From contig CACZBK010000028.1 in NCBI GenBank assembly GCA_902779395.1, forward strand, positions 1-38,947: DNA of 38,947 bases, in the 5' to 3' direction. Below the pieces are notes generated by a model. That model worked only from the letters and a program-made list of their open reading frames with translations, ran no database searches and was not told the origin of the DNA. Every line of letters starts with the position of its first letter. Position 1 is the stretch's first letter. The DNA is from an uncultured Lachnospiraceae bacterium (GTDB taxonomy: Bacteria > Bacillota > Clostridia > Lachnospirales > Lachnospiraceae). A program made the position numbers and the translations under genes. Of this stretch, positions 1 to 7,146 are shown in pieces.

Positions 1-34
1 AATTAGATCAGGTAGAGGTATCAGGCTAATGCCA

Positions 35-625
35 TTAAAAGACCGGGGCAAAAAGCTTCGGGAATTTATAAATATCAACCACAAGTTGGTAAATAGCCAT
101 GTCGTATAAATAGAATGAATTTTCTCCATACCGTTTGTGGAACTCCCTGCGGCGCGCAAGCTCAGCTTCGATCCGGTACATTTCCTCTTCGGATATGAGT
201 TTTTCATCATAATCCAGACAGGAGCGGAGTGACTGTTCGCACATCGAGTAGCATGTCTTGTTGTTCATACCCTTGGCGGGATTCTGGCAGATTATCATGT
301 CTTCGATCGCTGCCTGAAAGATGTTGTTCAGCAGGGATTTGTAATTTTTGAATGCAGATACCTTCAGAGAGAGGCGTGTGACCAGATTGATGGAATATTT
401 CTCCAGATATTTCGGAGTGATATCCCTTACATCCATATTTGCCAGTTCTTCGTCAATATAACGGGCATATTCAGCCTTGGTATTTGATATGGTCTTTTCG
501 TTAGCCGGATGGCATTCAATGTAATCCCTTATATAGCAGTCAAAATAATAGGCCACTGTATGTGGATTTTTCAGGGCATCACCACCGTAATGGCAGTACA
601 GCTTATCGATAAGACCTTCGTAAGT
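35..625 (-). pseudogene. Site-specific integrase (tyrosine recombinase) remnant, N-terminal part only
   Basis: The minus-strand frame from about 625 down to the stop at 35-37 reads like the N-terminal and core-binding part of a Lachnospiraceae/Tn916-type tyrosine integrase: YEGLIDKLYCHYGG, then a YFDCYIRDYIE segment, then LKVSAFKNYKSLLNNIFQAA and CQNPAKGM. No good ATG is present; a GTG lies at 554-556, but integrase-like sequence extends upstream of it. After YDMAIY the sequence stops resembling an integrase. The catalytic half with the R, HxxR and Y residues is absent, replaced by about 17 unrelated residues and a stop. I therefore read it as a dead integrase cut at both ends, the left-hand scar of a lost integrative element. 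Confidence is good for the family and lower for the exact limits. Confidence 0.65.
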
Positions 626-805
626 CTGGCAACAGATAAGCTTGGGATCGATAAATCGACTTACGGAAGGATGGAGAGCGGTGCGACCAAAACTGTCAGC
701 AGTGACATCCTGATAAAGCTTTCAGAATTATATAACGTCACTACGGATTATATCCTGGGGATATCGGATGTACCGGAAAGCCGCAGTGCTAAGTTCAAAC
801 AATAA
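626..805 (+). pseudogene. XRE-family helix-turn-helix regulator, N-terminally truncated fragment
   Basis: The plus-strand frame from 626 to the stop at 803-805 encodes a clear XRE helix-turn-helix half. It has LATDKLGIDKSTYGRMESG (recognition helix and following turn), then DILIKLSELYNVTTDYILGI, the usual end of the domain. The first helices are missing. The open frame extends left to an ATG at 509, but that part (MAFNVIPYIAVK...) is antisense to the integrase stump and resembles nothing. The fragment begins where the integrase on the other strand ends, so a deletion probably joined the two. XRE regulators of this sort control excision genes in integrative elements. Confidence 0.6.
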
Positions 806-1238
806 TATGTATGACTTCTGCCATGATCTGTTAACGGATTGTACCAATGCCGGCAGACTGCCTAAGGATAAAGAAATTAACAATCTCAAAAAGCGGCTTA
901 GGGCAAGCAAGGTGCAGTCGGAACCTTATCAGATCAACAAGATCCAGGTCCATATCATGGCTGCTGTAAGGGAGATAAAGAAAAAAGTGACCGACGAGAT
1001 GAGCACGGATTTTAACAAGGTATACTCAGCAGAGGTCCTTGAAGCTGTAAAAGCTGATTTCTTAGCTCATGGTGACTTGAACGATATAAGCTATGAGGAG
1101 AAAAAGGGATATGTTATCTCTGCGGTTAAGGCGGGGATAAGGTGTAATACGGAACTTACAGAAGAGGATCTGGAGCAGCATGATAAGGCTATTGATATCA
1201 TAATGCCAACATTGATGGATCTATTTAAAACAAAATGA
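768..1238 (+). CDS. Probable C-terminal half of the same XRE regulator, now a separate frame (156 aa)
   Basis: This is an open frame with no named domain. It overlaps the end of the XRE fragment by 38 bp in another frame, and a second in-frame ATG lies at 807. The helical, charged sequence (KIQVHIMAAVREIKKKV, then an acidic helical tail ending in DIIMPTLMDLF) is of the kind that follows the XRE domain in roughly 250-residue regulators placed before sigma factors in Lachnospiraceae elements. I infer that 626-1238 was one regulator, now broken by a frameshift and an internal deletion. Its stop overlaps the next start (ATGA at 1235-1238), so translation is coupled to the sigma factor. It could also be an independent small protein. 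Confidence 0.5.
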   Translation: MYRKAAVLSSNNNMYDFCHDLLTDCTNAGRLPKDKEINNLKKRLRASKVQSEPYQINKIQVHIMAAVREIKKKVTDEMSTDFNKVYSAEVLEAVKADFLAHGDLNDISYEEKKGYVISAVKAGIRCNTELTEEDLEQHDKAIDIIMPTLMDLFKTK

Positions 1239-1897
1239 CGGGAATCAACAGAAACAAAAGAAATATAGAACTGTGCCGCCGGATCAGGGAGAGGGACACA
1301 GAAGCTGAAACAAAGATGTTGCTGGAGAATGACGGGCTGATCATACAGATGGCCATGGATATAAAAGCCAGGCGCGGGATAGCTTCATCAGACGGGATAG
1401 ACGAAGAGGACCTTATGCAGGTTGGAAGGATAGCCATGCTGAACGCTGCCAGAGCATTTGATGAGTCCAGGAATGTAAAGTTCTCGACTTTTGCATGCGA
1501 GACGATAAGGAATGCCCTGACCGATCTGTGCGACAGCTGTCAGGCTTCTTACGAAAGGCACATGACAGAAATGGGGCAAAAACATCTGTTCATCGATGCA
1601 GGGAAGGAGACTGAGGATGCCATCAACGGGCAGGGCTGTGACGTTAATCATCGTGATCCTGCCGGTAATACAGCCGTGCTTCATGTAATGCTTGAGAAGC
1701 TGGGTAACCGCCTTATGTGCCTTTCAGAGCGCGAACGGAAGCTGCTGGCATATCATTACGGGCTGGGTAATAATGAGATAAGGAGCCTGCCGGAAGTGGC
1801 TGCATACTTTACTCTTACGGAAAAATATATAAGGACCATGGAGAAGAAAGCCCTGGCTAAGCTGAGGGATATGATGAATGATGGGAAGATCGTTTAG
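1235..1897 (+). CDS. Sigma-70 family RNA polymerase sigma factor, mobile-element type (220 aa)
   Basis: Region 2 is at about residues 28-100: LLENDGLIIQMAMDIKARRG, EEDLMQVGRIAMLNAARAFDESRNVKFSTFACETIRNAL, the canonical core-binding and -10 recognition helices. Region 4 is at about 160-215: LSERERKLLAYHYGLG, then a helix-turn-helix ending KYIRTMEKKALAKLRDMM. The linker between is short and lacks a typical region 3, as in the small sigma factors carried by integrative elements. The ATG overlaps the upstream stop (ATGA), so it was co-translated with the XRE regulator. It looks intact although its neighbours are broken, so it may still direct transcription of unknown targets. Confidence 0.85.
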   Translation: MTGINRNKRNIELCRRIRERDTEAETKMLLENDGLIIQMAMDIKARRGIASSDGIDEEDLMQVGRIAMLNAARAFDESRNVKFSTFACETIRNALTDLCDSCQASYERHMTEMGQKHLFIDAGKETEDAINGQGCDVNHRDPAGNTAVLHVMLEKLGNRLMCLSERERKLLAYHYGLGNNEIRSLPEVAAYFTLTEKYIRTMEKKALAKLRDMMNDGKIV

Positions 1898-1906
1898 GAA
1901 GACCGT

Positions 1907-1925
1907 GGGGGCGGCTGCCCCTTTC
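1907..1925 (+). terminator. Rho-independent terminator after the sigma factor gene
   Basis: GGGGC (1908-1912) pairs with GCCCC (1917-1921) around a GGCT loop and is followed by TTTC. It lies 10 bases after the sigma factor stop codon. The stem is short but GC-only and the U-tract is weak, so termination may be partial. Confidence 0.5.
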
Positions 1926-1978
1926 ATTGAAAGCAGTGTCTATTTATGATAGGATAGAAAGTAGTGGAGGGTATGTTT

Positions 1979-3328
1979 ATGGCTGAAAGTCAGAACATTG
2001 AATATAAAGAATCCTGGCGGGACGAATATCTGAAGTGGGCCTGTGGGTTTGCAAATGCTCAGGGTGGCACTATTTATATTGGAATCAATGACGATGGCAA
2101 GATTGTTGGTGTGCAGAATGTTAAGAAGTTGCTGGAGGATATTCCCAATAAAATTCAGTCGCATTTGGGAATTGTTGCGGATGTAAACAAGCACACCAAA
2201 GACGGGAAGGATTATCTGGAGATTAAGGTCGAGCCGAGTACGTTTCCAATCAGCTATCACGGTGAGTATCATTATCGGAGTGGGGCAACAAAACAGCAGC
2301 TGACAGGAATTGCTTTATCCGAATTTATCATGAAAAAGACCGGTGTTCGTTGGGAGGATGTTACCGTAGATGATATTTCTGTAGCTGATCTGGATGATGA
2401 GAGCTTTAAGATATTTCGGCGGGAGGCATTACGTAAAAAGAGAATGACCGAATCGGAGCTTAATGTATCCAACGAAGAGCTTCTTCAAAAGTTGCATTTA
2501 CTGTCGGATGGTAAGCTGAAGCGTTCTGCGGTGCTTTTGTTCTATCATGATCCCGGAGTCGTACAGAACGGAAGTTTTATTAAGGTCGGGAAGTTCGATG
2601 AAAGAGGCAGGGTGGTTTATCACAATGATCTCGAGGAATCTCTGATCGTAAATGCACATAAGGTTATTGACCTGATATATCAGATGTATTTAAAGGCGAA
2701 AATAGGATACGAGCATGATATTCGCGTGGAGGAATATCCATTTGCCAGAGAGGCGATCCGTGAGGCAGTCTATAATGCCATTGCACATAACTGCTACATG
2801 TATGGTATTCCGATACAGATCAAGATCAGTGATGATGCTATTACGATAAGTAACAGTTGCATTTTGCCGGAGGGCTGGACGGTAGATACTTTAATGGAAC
2901 CGCATGAGTCTGAACCGTATAATCCTGATATTGCCAATGTTTTTTATCGGGCAGGTTTTATCGAAACTTGGGGACAGGGCATCCAAAAGATATGCGATGA
3001 ATGTCGCGGACTCGGAGCAGACATCCCGTCCTATGAACTGATAGGAAAAACATTGCGGATAAATTTCCGTGCGCTTGAAAGTGCTCTTATAGATCAGCCC
3101 AAAGCACCAAAGCACCAAAGCACGGATAAAAATGGTGCTTTGGAAGATGCAATGGTGCTTAAGGTCATAGAAGCGTTAAAGGAGCAACCTGATATATCGC
3201 AAGAGATATTGGGAGAACGTCTGGGAATATCCCGCCGTATAGTACAGAGATATATCAATGTTCTGAAAGACGCAGGGAAAATAGAACGTGTTAATGGAAA
3301 ACGCTATGGTCATTGGAAAGTCAATTGA
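1979..3328 (+). CDS. ATP-binding AlbA_2/Schlafen-type putative transcriptional regulator (449 aa)
   Basis: The N-terminal 130 residues form an AlbA_2 (divergent AAA_4, Schlafen-like) domain: NIEYKESW at the start, WACGFANAQGGTIYIGINDDGKIVG, and YHYRSGATKQQLTG. A middle region contains a GHKL-like ATP-binding stretch (REAIREAVYNAIAHNCY, WGQGIQKICDECRGLG). The C-terminus is a winged helix (DISQEILGERLGISRRIVQRYINVLKDAG). This is the COG2865 layout, associated with transcriptional regulators and some defence or stress loci. I chose ATG 1979 because GGAGGG at 1966-1971 sits 7 nt upstream; the frame also opens at GTG 1964. The linker before the winged helix (about 3101-3160) carries short direct and inverted repeats. 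It appears intact and monocistronic. Confidence 0.85.
   Translation: MAESQNIEYKESWRDEYLKWACGFANAQGGTIYIGINDDGKIVGVQNVKKLLEDIPNKIQSHLGIVADVNKHTKDGKDYLEIKVEPSTFPISYHGEYHYRSGATKQQLTGIALSEFIMKKTGVRWEDVTVDDISVADLDDESFKIFRREALRKKRMTESELNVSNEELLQKLHLLSDGKLKRSAVLLFYHDPGVVQNGSFIKVGKFDERGRVVYHNDLEESLIVNAHKVIDLIYQMYLKAKIGYEHDIRVEEYPFAREAIREAVYNAIAHNCYMYGIPIQIKISDDAITISNSCILPEGWTVDTLMEPHESEPYNPDIANVFYRAGFIETWGQGIQKICDECRGLGADIPSYELIGKTLRINFRALESALIDQPKAPKHQSTDKNGALEDAMVLKVIEALKEQPDISQEILGERLGISRRIVQRYINVLKDAGKIERVNGKRYGHWKVN
3101..3160. repeat. Direct 8-bp repeats with inverted copies inside a coding linker
   Basis: AAAGCACC occurs twice in tandem (3101-3108, 3109-3116), followed by a near copy (3117-3124). 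Inverted copies GGTGCTTT (3134-3141) and GGTGCTT (3154-3160) follow. CCAAAGCAC (3115-3123) can pair with GTGCTTTGG (3135-3143), giving a 9-bp hairpin with an 11-nt loop. The repeats code for the PKAPKHQS linker between the ATP-binding part and the winged helix of the COG2865 protein. Confidence 0.6.
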
Positions 3329-3377
3329 AGGTACCCTAGCAAGTGCAAATCGGGAACTGCGAACGGAGGTATCTGAA

Positions 3378-3458
3378 ATGCCTGGAATGAGTCAAGTTAT
3401 TTATGAAAAGGGGTGGAAAGCCGGTGAGGAAAATGGAAAGAGTATAGGAAGTCTTTAA
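3378..3458 (+). CDS. Very small ORF (26 aa) with a strong ribosome binding site
   Basis: The ATG at 3378 follows a GGAGGT (3365-3370) by 7 nt, and 26 codons run to TAA at 3456-3458, encoding a peptide beginning MPGMSQVIYEKGWKAGEE. It is hydrophilic, without a membrane segment. The VIYEKGWKAGEENGKSIG stretch looks like the charged G-E-K repeats often found near the C-terminus of Rpn-family transposases and similar coiled tails, so it may be a leftover of such a gene whose ribosome binding site survived. No function is assigned. Confidence 0.3.
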   Translation: MPGMSQVIYEKGWKAGEENGKSIGSL

Positions 3459-3539
3459 TGATAAAGATTCGCTAAATCAGTAGAAAATTAGGCAGTTTTC
3501 GAAGAAATGATTATGGGAAACGAGAAAGGAATTGTGAAT

Positions 3540-4199
3540 ATGAAAAATCATTACAAAGATATGCCTGAAAGTCTGAAAGGAACATACGGAGATTTTTCCA
3601 GGAATTTCGGATTTTCCTGGAAGGAATTTGTGGCCACGGTTCCGGCACCGCTGTTTCTTGTTACCACATACAAATCCAACGGTATGCCAAATGCCTGCAT
3701 GCAGTCATGGGCAACTTTTACGAGTGCCGGCCACGGTAATGGTTTTTATGCTATCCTTGCCAGCGTGAATAAAAACGGACACCTGTACAAAAGCGTGAAC
3801 GAGACAAAAGAAGCCGTTATCAATTTTATGTCTGAAGAGTACCATGCTGCGTGCATGGCAACGATTAAGAACAATCAGTTTGAAGCAGATGAGATCACGG
3901 CTTCCGGCCTGACTATCGAAAAGGCGTCATGGATTAATGCCCCTATGGTTTCAGAATGCTTTATGAACCTTGAATGCAAGTACGTCTGGGAAAAGGAGAT
4001 CGTACCGGGCGATGATCACGTTATGCTCTGCCTTGAGGTGATAGGCATTCATATTGATGAAGACCATATGCCTGACAGAACGGGAGAGAATGGAATCCTT
4101 TACAACATCCACTATCAGATGAATCCGGAAAAAGTAACAAAGACAGGTCATGATTACGCAGCAGTTCTTAAGAAAAAAATAGATGTTATGGAGTATTAA
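3540..4199 (+). CDS. Flavin reductase-like (FMN-binding split barrel) protein (219 aa)
   Basis: The sequence fits the flavin_reduct/DIM6-NTAB family: FVATVPAPLFLVTTYKSNGMPNACMQSWATFTS at the N-terminus (FMN-binding barrel strands), YAILASVNKNGHLYKSVNETKEAVINF, and a late HVMLCLEVIGIHID strand. Family members bind FMN and either reduce flavins with NAD(P)H or act on small redox substrates; the substrate here is not predictable. I chose ATG 3540 because AAAGGA lies about 9 nt upstream. The frame opens at ATG 3507 with a poorer site. Length is normal and no defect is seen. It stands among remnants of mobile genes. Confidence 0.8.
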   Translation: MKNHYKDMPESLKGTYGDFSRNFGFSWKEFVATVPAPLFLVTTYKSNGMPNACMQSWATFTSAGHGNGFYAILASVNKNGHLYKSVNETKEAVINFMSEEYHAACMATIKNNQFEADEITASGLTIEKASWINAPMVSECFMNLECKYVWEKEIVPGDDHVMLCLEVIGIHIDEDHMPDRTGENGILYNIHYQMNPEKVTKTGHDYAAVLKKKIDVMEY

Positions 4200-4206
4200 T
4201 TTGGCT

Positions 4207-4347
4207 ATGGAAATAAGACACGTGGAACTTCAGGATAAGAAGAGCATATCCGTAATCCAGCTGATGTCAATAGAACCTAATGAGACTTTTTACAGTAAAT
4301 GCGGATTAGGGAAAGATGATGTTTCTGTCTTGTTTAAGCGTTTTTAG
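4207..4347 (+). pseudogene. GNAT N-acetyltransferase remnant with internal deletion (46 codons)
   Basis: ATG 4207 to TAG 4345 encodes MEIRHVELQDKKSI, typical of the first strand of GNAT proteins. After about 12 residues of transition it jumps to PNETFYSKCGLGKDD, which matches the final strands of GNAT proteins (FYxKxGF motif). About 100 residues of the acetyl-CoA binding core are missing. There is no clear ribosome binding site. I read it as an in-frame internal deletion product, probably non-functional. Confidence 0.5.
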
Positions 4348-4358
4348 CAGAGGTGACT

Positions 4359-4757
4359 ATGACATTTTATGTAATAACGGAAGAAGATAAAGAACTGATA
4401 AAGGAAGCGCTATCAAAGTTGGAAAGCAACTATGACGGTGAAAAGTACAATCATACGGTAGGGGCCGCAATCAAGTGTAAAAACGGAAACATATATACAG
4501 GTGTGAATTGCGACGGAATACATGGATCTTGCGCAGAGTACATTACTATGGGCATTGCGATATCTGCCGGTGAGCGTAATTTTGACACTATCGTGGCGGT
4601 TCACAAAGGTTTTCCTAATAAGGTCATCGCACCGTGCGGGAATTGCAGACAAATGCTGATCGAGTATTGCCCGGATATAAAGGTCATCCTTAATGATTAC
4701 GAGGATAATCTGGTAAAAGTGGGAATAAAAGATCTGCTGCCGTTTGCGTGCTTGTAG
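4359..4757 (+). CDS. Cytidine/blasticidin deaminase-like protein (132 aa)
   Basis: It belongs to the zinc-dependent cytidine deaminase fold. The catalytic CAE motif is at C58-A59-E60 and the second zinc motif PCGNCRQ has C93 and C96, giving the three-cysteine ligand set of tetrameric free-nucleoside deaminases. The NHTVGAAIKCKNGNIYTGVNCDG strand pair is typical. Expected reaction: hydrolytic deamination of cytidine or deoxycytidine, or a related base such as blasticidin S. I chose ATG 4359, with GAGG at 4350-4353; a GTG at 4353 is an alternative. Length is normal for the family. The next frame is a damaged adenosine deaminase, so a nucleoside salvage pair may once have existed. Confidence 0.85.
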   Translation: MTFYVITEEDKELIKEALSKLESNYDGEKYNHTVGAAIKCKNGNIYTGVNCDGIHGSCAEYITMGIAISAGERNFDTIVAVHKGFPNKVIAPCGNCRQMLIEYCPDIKVILNDYEDNLVKVGIKDLLPFACL

Positions 4758-4779
4758 TGCCGATCAATATAGAGTTTAA

Positions 4780-5393
4780 GATTGGAAAATCTATGCCGTT
4801 CCTAGAGAAATTGTCGAGGGCTTTCACAAAACATATTGTGCGGAAACGGTTTTTGAACCGGAACTGACATATGCATCGTCATGTGATGTTGCGGAGGAAG
4901 CGGGACGAATCGATCAATATCTTTCCGGTGGCTATTTCAAATCTATTGATGTATGCGGTGGAGAGAATATACAACCGTTTGAAGTATTTCAGCCATTATA
5001 TCGAAAAGCTGAAAAGTATCATTTGATCAAGCGCATGCATGTTGGAGAGACCGGTCCTGCGGAAGATGTTATGCGGGCGGTTGAAATGCTCGGGCTGGAA
5101 GAAATACATCATGGCATACGGGCAGCGGAATCTGAGGAGGTGATGCGCTTCCTGGCTGATCAAAAGATACAGTTGAATGTTTGTCCAAGCAGCAATGTGA
5201 TGCTTGGATATGCAAGAAACTATAAGGAACATCCGATAAAGCTACTATACGAATATGGAGTCAGAGTGACCATTAATACTGATGATCTGCTCATCTTTGA
5301 TAGTTCGATAGAGAACGAATATCGCTTGCTCTATCAAGCCGGAGCTTTAAGCGTAAATCAGCTGGATGAGATACGCAGGATCGGGTTGCTGAT
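4780..5393 (+). pseudogene. Adenosine deaminase remnant, N-terminally truncated and fused to an Rpn fragment
   Basis: After a stop at 4777-4779 the frame reads continuously into an adenosine deaminase-like sequence. Visible are the YFKSIDVCGGE strand, the catalytic HVGET (H at 5038; HAGE in typical enzymes), EEIHHGIRA, LNVCPSSNVMLG and TINTDDLLIF, which carries the zinc-binding aspartate pair. The N-terminal barrel strand with the HxH zinc ligands is missing and no standard start exists; TTG 5023 and ATG 5035 are the first candidates. At about 5393, after DEIRRIGL, the frame passes without interruption into an Rpn-family sequence. The enzyme cannot be active as it stands. Confidence 0.75.
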
Positions 5394-6069
5394 GAACAAT
5401 GAGTATAATGATCTGGGCCTTTTGGCCGGAGACCATTTTCTTATACTGGCAGAGGCGCAATCTACATGGAGTGTAAATATACTGATACGTTTTCTTCTGT
5501 ATCTGGCGTCAACTTACAAGGATTATATAGAGAGCAAGGGGATAAGCCTTTACGGAACGAAAAAGGCTACGATACCGAAGCCGGAATTATACCTGATATA
5601 TTCCGGAAATAAGGGCAAGAAACCGGAGGTCCTTTCGTTCACGAAGGAGTTTTTCGGAGGAAATGAGAGTGCTATAGAGATTAAAGCAAGGGTTATTTAC
5701 GGTAACAACAAGAAACATGATGTAATCAGCCAGTACATTGCATATTGTAAGGTACTGGATATGCAGGTCAAAAAGTACGGAAGAACAAAGAAAACGATAG
5801 AGGAAACTATCAGGATATGCTCTGCTAAAGACATACTGAAGGAGTACTTGAAGACACACAGGAAGGAGGTAGTAGACATTATGACACAGTTATATGACAG
5901 AGAAAGAGAAATGAAGCTGTATGTTGAAGAGGAGCGAAAAGAGGAAAGAATTGAAGCCATAAAGAAGCTTATGAAAAAGCTGAAAATGAGTGCAAAGGAA
6001 GCTATGGATGTATTAGACATAGCCCCGAAGGATCAGAAAACCTACCTTCCGATGCTGAAAAAAGGGTAG
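5394..6069 (+). pseudogene. Rpn-family recombination-promoting nuclease/putative transposase, N-terminal truncated
   Basis: From MNNEYNDLGLLAGDHFLILAEAQSTWS onward the frame is the PD-(D/E)XK nuclease family transposase (Rpn) common in Lachnospiraceae. It keeps the EAQ catalytic motif, LLYLASTYKDYI, PKPELYLIYSGN, TKEFFGGNES and a charged C-terminal tail ending PKDQKTYLPMLKKG. The first roughly 80 residues are replaced by adenosine deaminase sequence. The result is a 348-codon open chimera if TTG 5023 is used. A strong internal ribosome binding site precedes ATG 5881 (listed separately). The C-terminal part is duplicated at 13701-13963. Confidence 0.75.
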
Positions 6070-6096
6070 TTTGAGGCGATTTATGCATAATTGAAG
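5860..6096 (+). repeat. Long imperfect direct repeat, copy 1 (Rpn 3' unit)
   Basis: It begins at the sequence CAGGAAGGAGGTAGTAGACA and runs through the Rpn stop codon into about 27 bases of 3' flank. The second copy is at 13701-13963 in the same orientation, 7.8 kb away. The ribosome binding site and the 3' end (CCGATGCTGAAAAAAGGGTA) are near-identical; the middle has diverged. Confidence 0.75.
5881..6069 (+). CDS. Putative internally initiated C-terminal Rpn small protein (62 aa)
   Basis: Inside the Rpn frame, GGAAGGAGG (5861-5869) stands 11 nt before ATG 5881, which starts MTQLYDREREMKLYVEEE. The product is a charged helical segment followed by a small helix bundle (MSAKEAMDVLDIAPKDQKTYL). 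In E. coli, Rpn genes are known to encode a C-terminal small protein from an internal start that inhibits the full-length nuclease. The same arrangement is inferred here from position and ribosome binding site. The spacing of 11 nt is long for a ribosome binding site. Confidence 0.45.
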   Translation: MTQLYDREREMKLYVEEERKEERIEAIKKLMKKLKMSAKEAMDVLDIAPKDQKTYLPMLKKG

Positions 6097-6107
6097 ATAA
6101 AACAGCA

Positions 6108-6142
6108 AAACCACGGGAATAGATAATACTCGTGGTTTTTAA
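6108..6142. terminator. Terminator hairpin between the Rpn remnant and the convergent unknown gene
   Basis: AAACCACG (6108-6115) pairs with CGTGGTTT (6131-6138), followed by a T run on the plus strand and an A/T-rich flank on the minus strand. It sits between convergent genes (stops at 6069 on plus and 6165 on minus) and can serve either direction, better on plus. Confidence 0.7.
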
Positions 6143-6164
6143 ATTATATACTATGGTATTAGCT

Positions 6165-7016
6165 TTATGATCTGCTATCAAATATGCTAATGTATACGTC
6201 TGAGGCATTAAGATCGGTAAGGAATCTTTCTTGAAGCTCATCTGCTTTTGTCTTATCTTCGAGCCATTGTTTATACTCCATTTGTAATTTGAGTTTATGC
6301 TCTTTGCGGTATTGGGCTGCACGTTCTTTAGCGGATGATGTATCAGATAAGGTTCTTCCGCTATGTTTGGCAGCAAGGCATTTGCCGGGATGCAGGATCT
6401 GGTCAATATAGGCCTGACTGCGAACTTGTGCACGACCGTCTGTAGAGCATGACATGTTTGAGACGGCACTCCCGCGATAGGGGATCTCTTCGGACCCCGG
6501 CATCTGTCCCACACCTTCGATCGAACGATTGGCTTCTGCTAAAGAGAATATGCTGCCGGCTATGTAGTTAGTCACGTTTTTACCGCTTGTGTATTTCAGT
6601 GTATAGCCATTTTTGCCTTGCAATTCACTATCCATGAGTCCGAATACTCTGGCGCGATAAGCAGGATCCGAAGCCATTTTGTTTAGCTGTTTGTCATCAA
6701 TATACAGATAGTATTTCCCTTTAACCGGATCCTTTGGTTCACGGTTTGTAAAAGTGTACTCAGGCATATACTTTTTGATTTCATCTTTCAGCTCATCTAC
6801 GCTGATCAGACCGTCTGTACCGTTCTTTGTAAATTCGGAGCGGTAGTAGTTAACAGCCTTACGCTTATAATCTATAAAGCCTTCTCCCATATCTTCAAGA
6901 TAGTTATATACTTTCTTTGGATTCCATACGGGGCGGGGGACATCTGCTGTTTTAGGGTTTTGTGTATAAGATGCGCTGATCTGAATGCTGTATTCGCTTT
7001 GGATCATTGTACTCAT
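6165..7016 (-). CDS. Conserved Lachnospiraceae protein of unknown function (283 aa), LytTR-regulon member
   Basis: The ATG at 7014-7016 follows AAAGGAAGG on the minus strand. There is no signal peptide or membrane segment. The N-terminus MSTMIQSEYSIQISASYTQ is Ser/Ile/Tyr-rich. The body includes FIDYKRKAVNYYRSEF, DGLISVDELKDEIKKYMPEYTF, KYYLYIDDKQLNKMASDPAYRARVFGLMD, and a basic C-terminal helix rich in K/E/R. I recognise the general type as a Lachnospiraceae hypothetical protein (perhaps the DUF6033 group; not verifiable here) but no function. Upstream lies a tandem repeat pair shared with the regulator and the 10494 operon, which places it in the same regulon. It ends at a hairpin shared with the Rpn remnant. 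Confidence 0.8.
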   Translation of the reverse strand: MSTMIQSEYSIQISASYTQNPKTADVPRPVWNPKKVYNYLEDMGEGFIDYKRKAVNYYRSEFTKNGTDGLISVDELKDEIKKYMPEYTFTNREPKDPVKGKYYLYIDDKQLNKMASDPAYRARVFGLMDSELQGKNGYTLKYTSGKNVTNYIAGSIFSLAEANRSIEGVGQMPGSEEIPYRGSAVSNMSCSTDGRAQVRSQAYIDQILHPGKCLAAKHSGRTLSDTSSAKERAAQYRKEHKLKLQMEYKQWLEDKTKADELQERFLTDLNASDVYISIFDSRS

Positions 7017-7063
7017 AGAACGACCTTCCTTTCTGGCATATGAATATCTACTGATAAGGTATT

Positions 7064-7123
7064 CGGAAGATTATTTCTGATCATAAGGGATATGTAGTGA
7101 AAGACCATTCAAATGTTGCGAAT
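7064..7123 (-). promoter_or_regulatory. Tandem operator pair and promoter of the 6165-7016 gene
   Basis: Read on the minus strand: ATTCGCAACATTT (7123-7111), spacer GAATGGTC (7110-7103), TTTCACTACATAT (7102-7090), then CCC and a TTATGA -35-like hexamer (7086-7081). The two copies are 21 bp apart start to start. The same layout precedes the genes at 8239 and 10494. A CCG occurs 15-17 nt after the hexamer and the -10 is not well defined (AATACC or TTATCA). Direct repeats one helical double-turn apart just upstream of -35 are how AgrA/LytTR regulators bind. Confidence 0.7.
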
Positions 7124-7146
7124 TGTGATCACAGCGGGGGAATAGT

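Noticed and set aside
3101-3125. CRISPR-like repeats
   Set aside because: The units are 8 bp, tandem without spacers, and within a coding frame. I saw no CRISPR array in the window.
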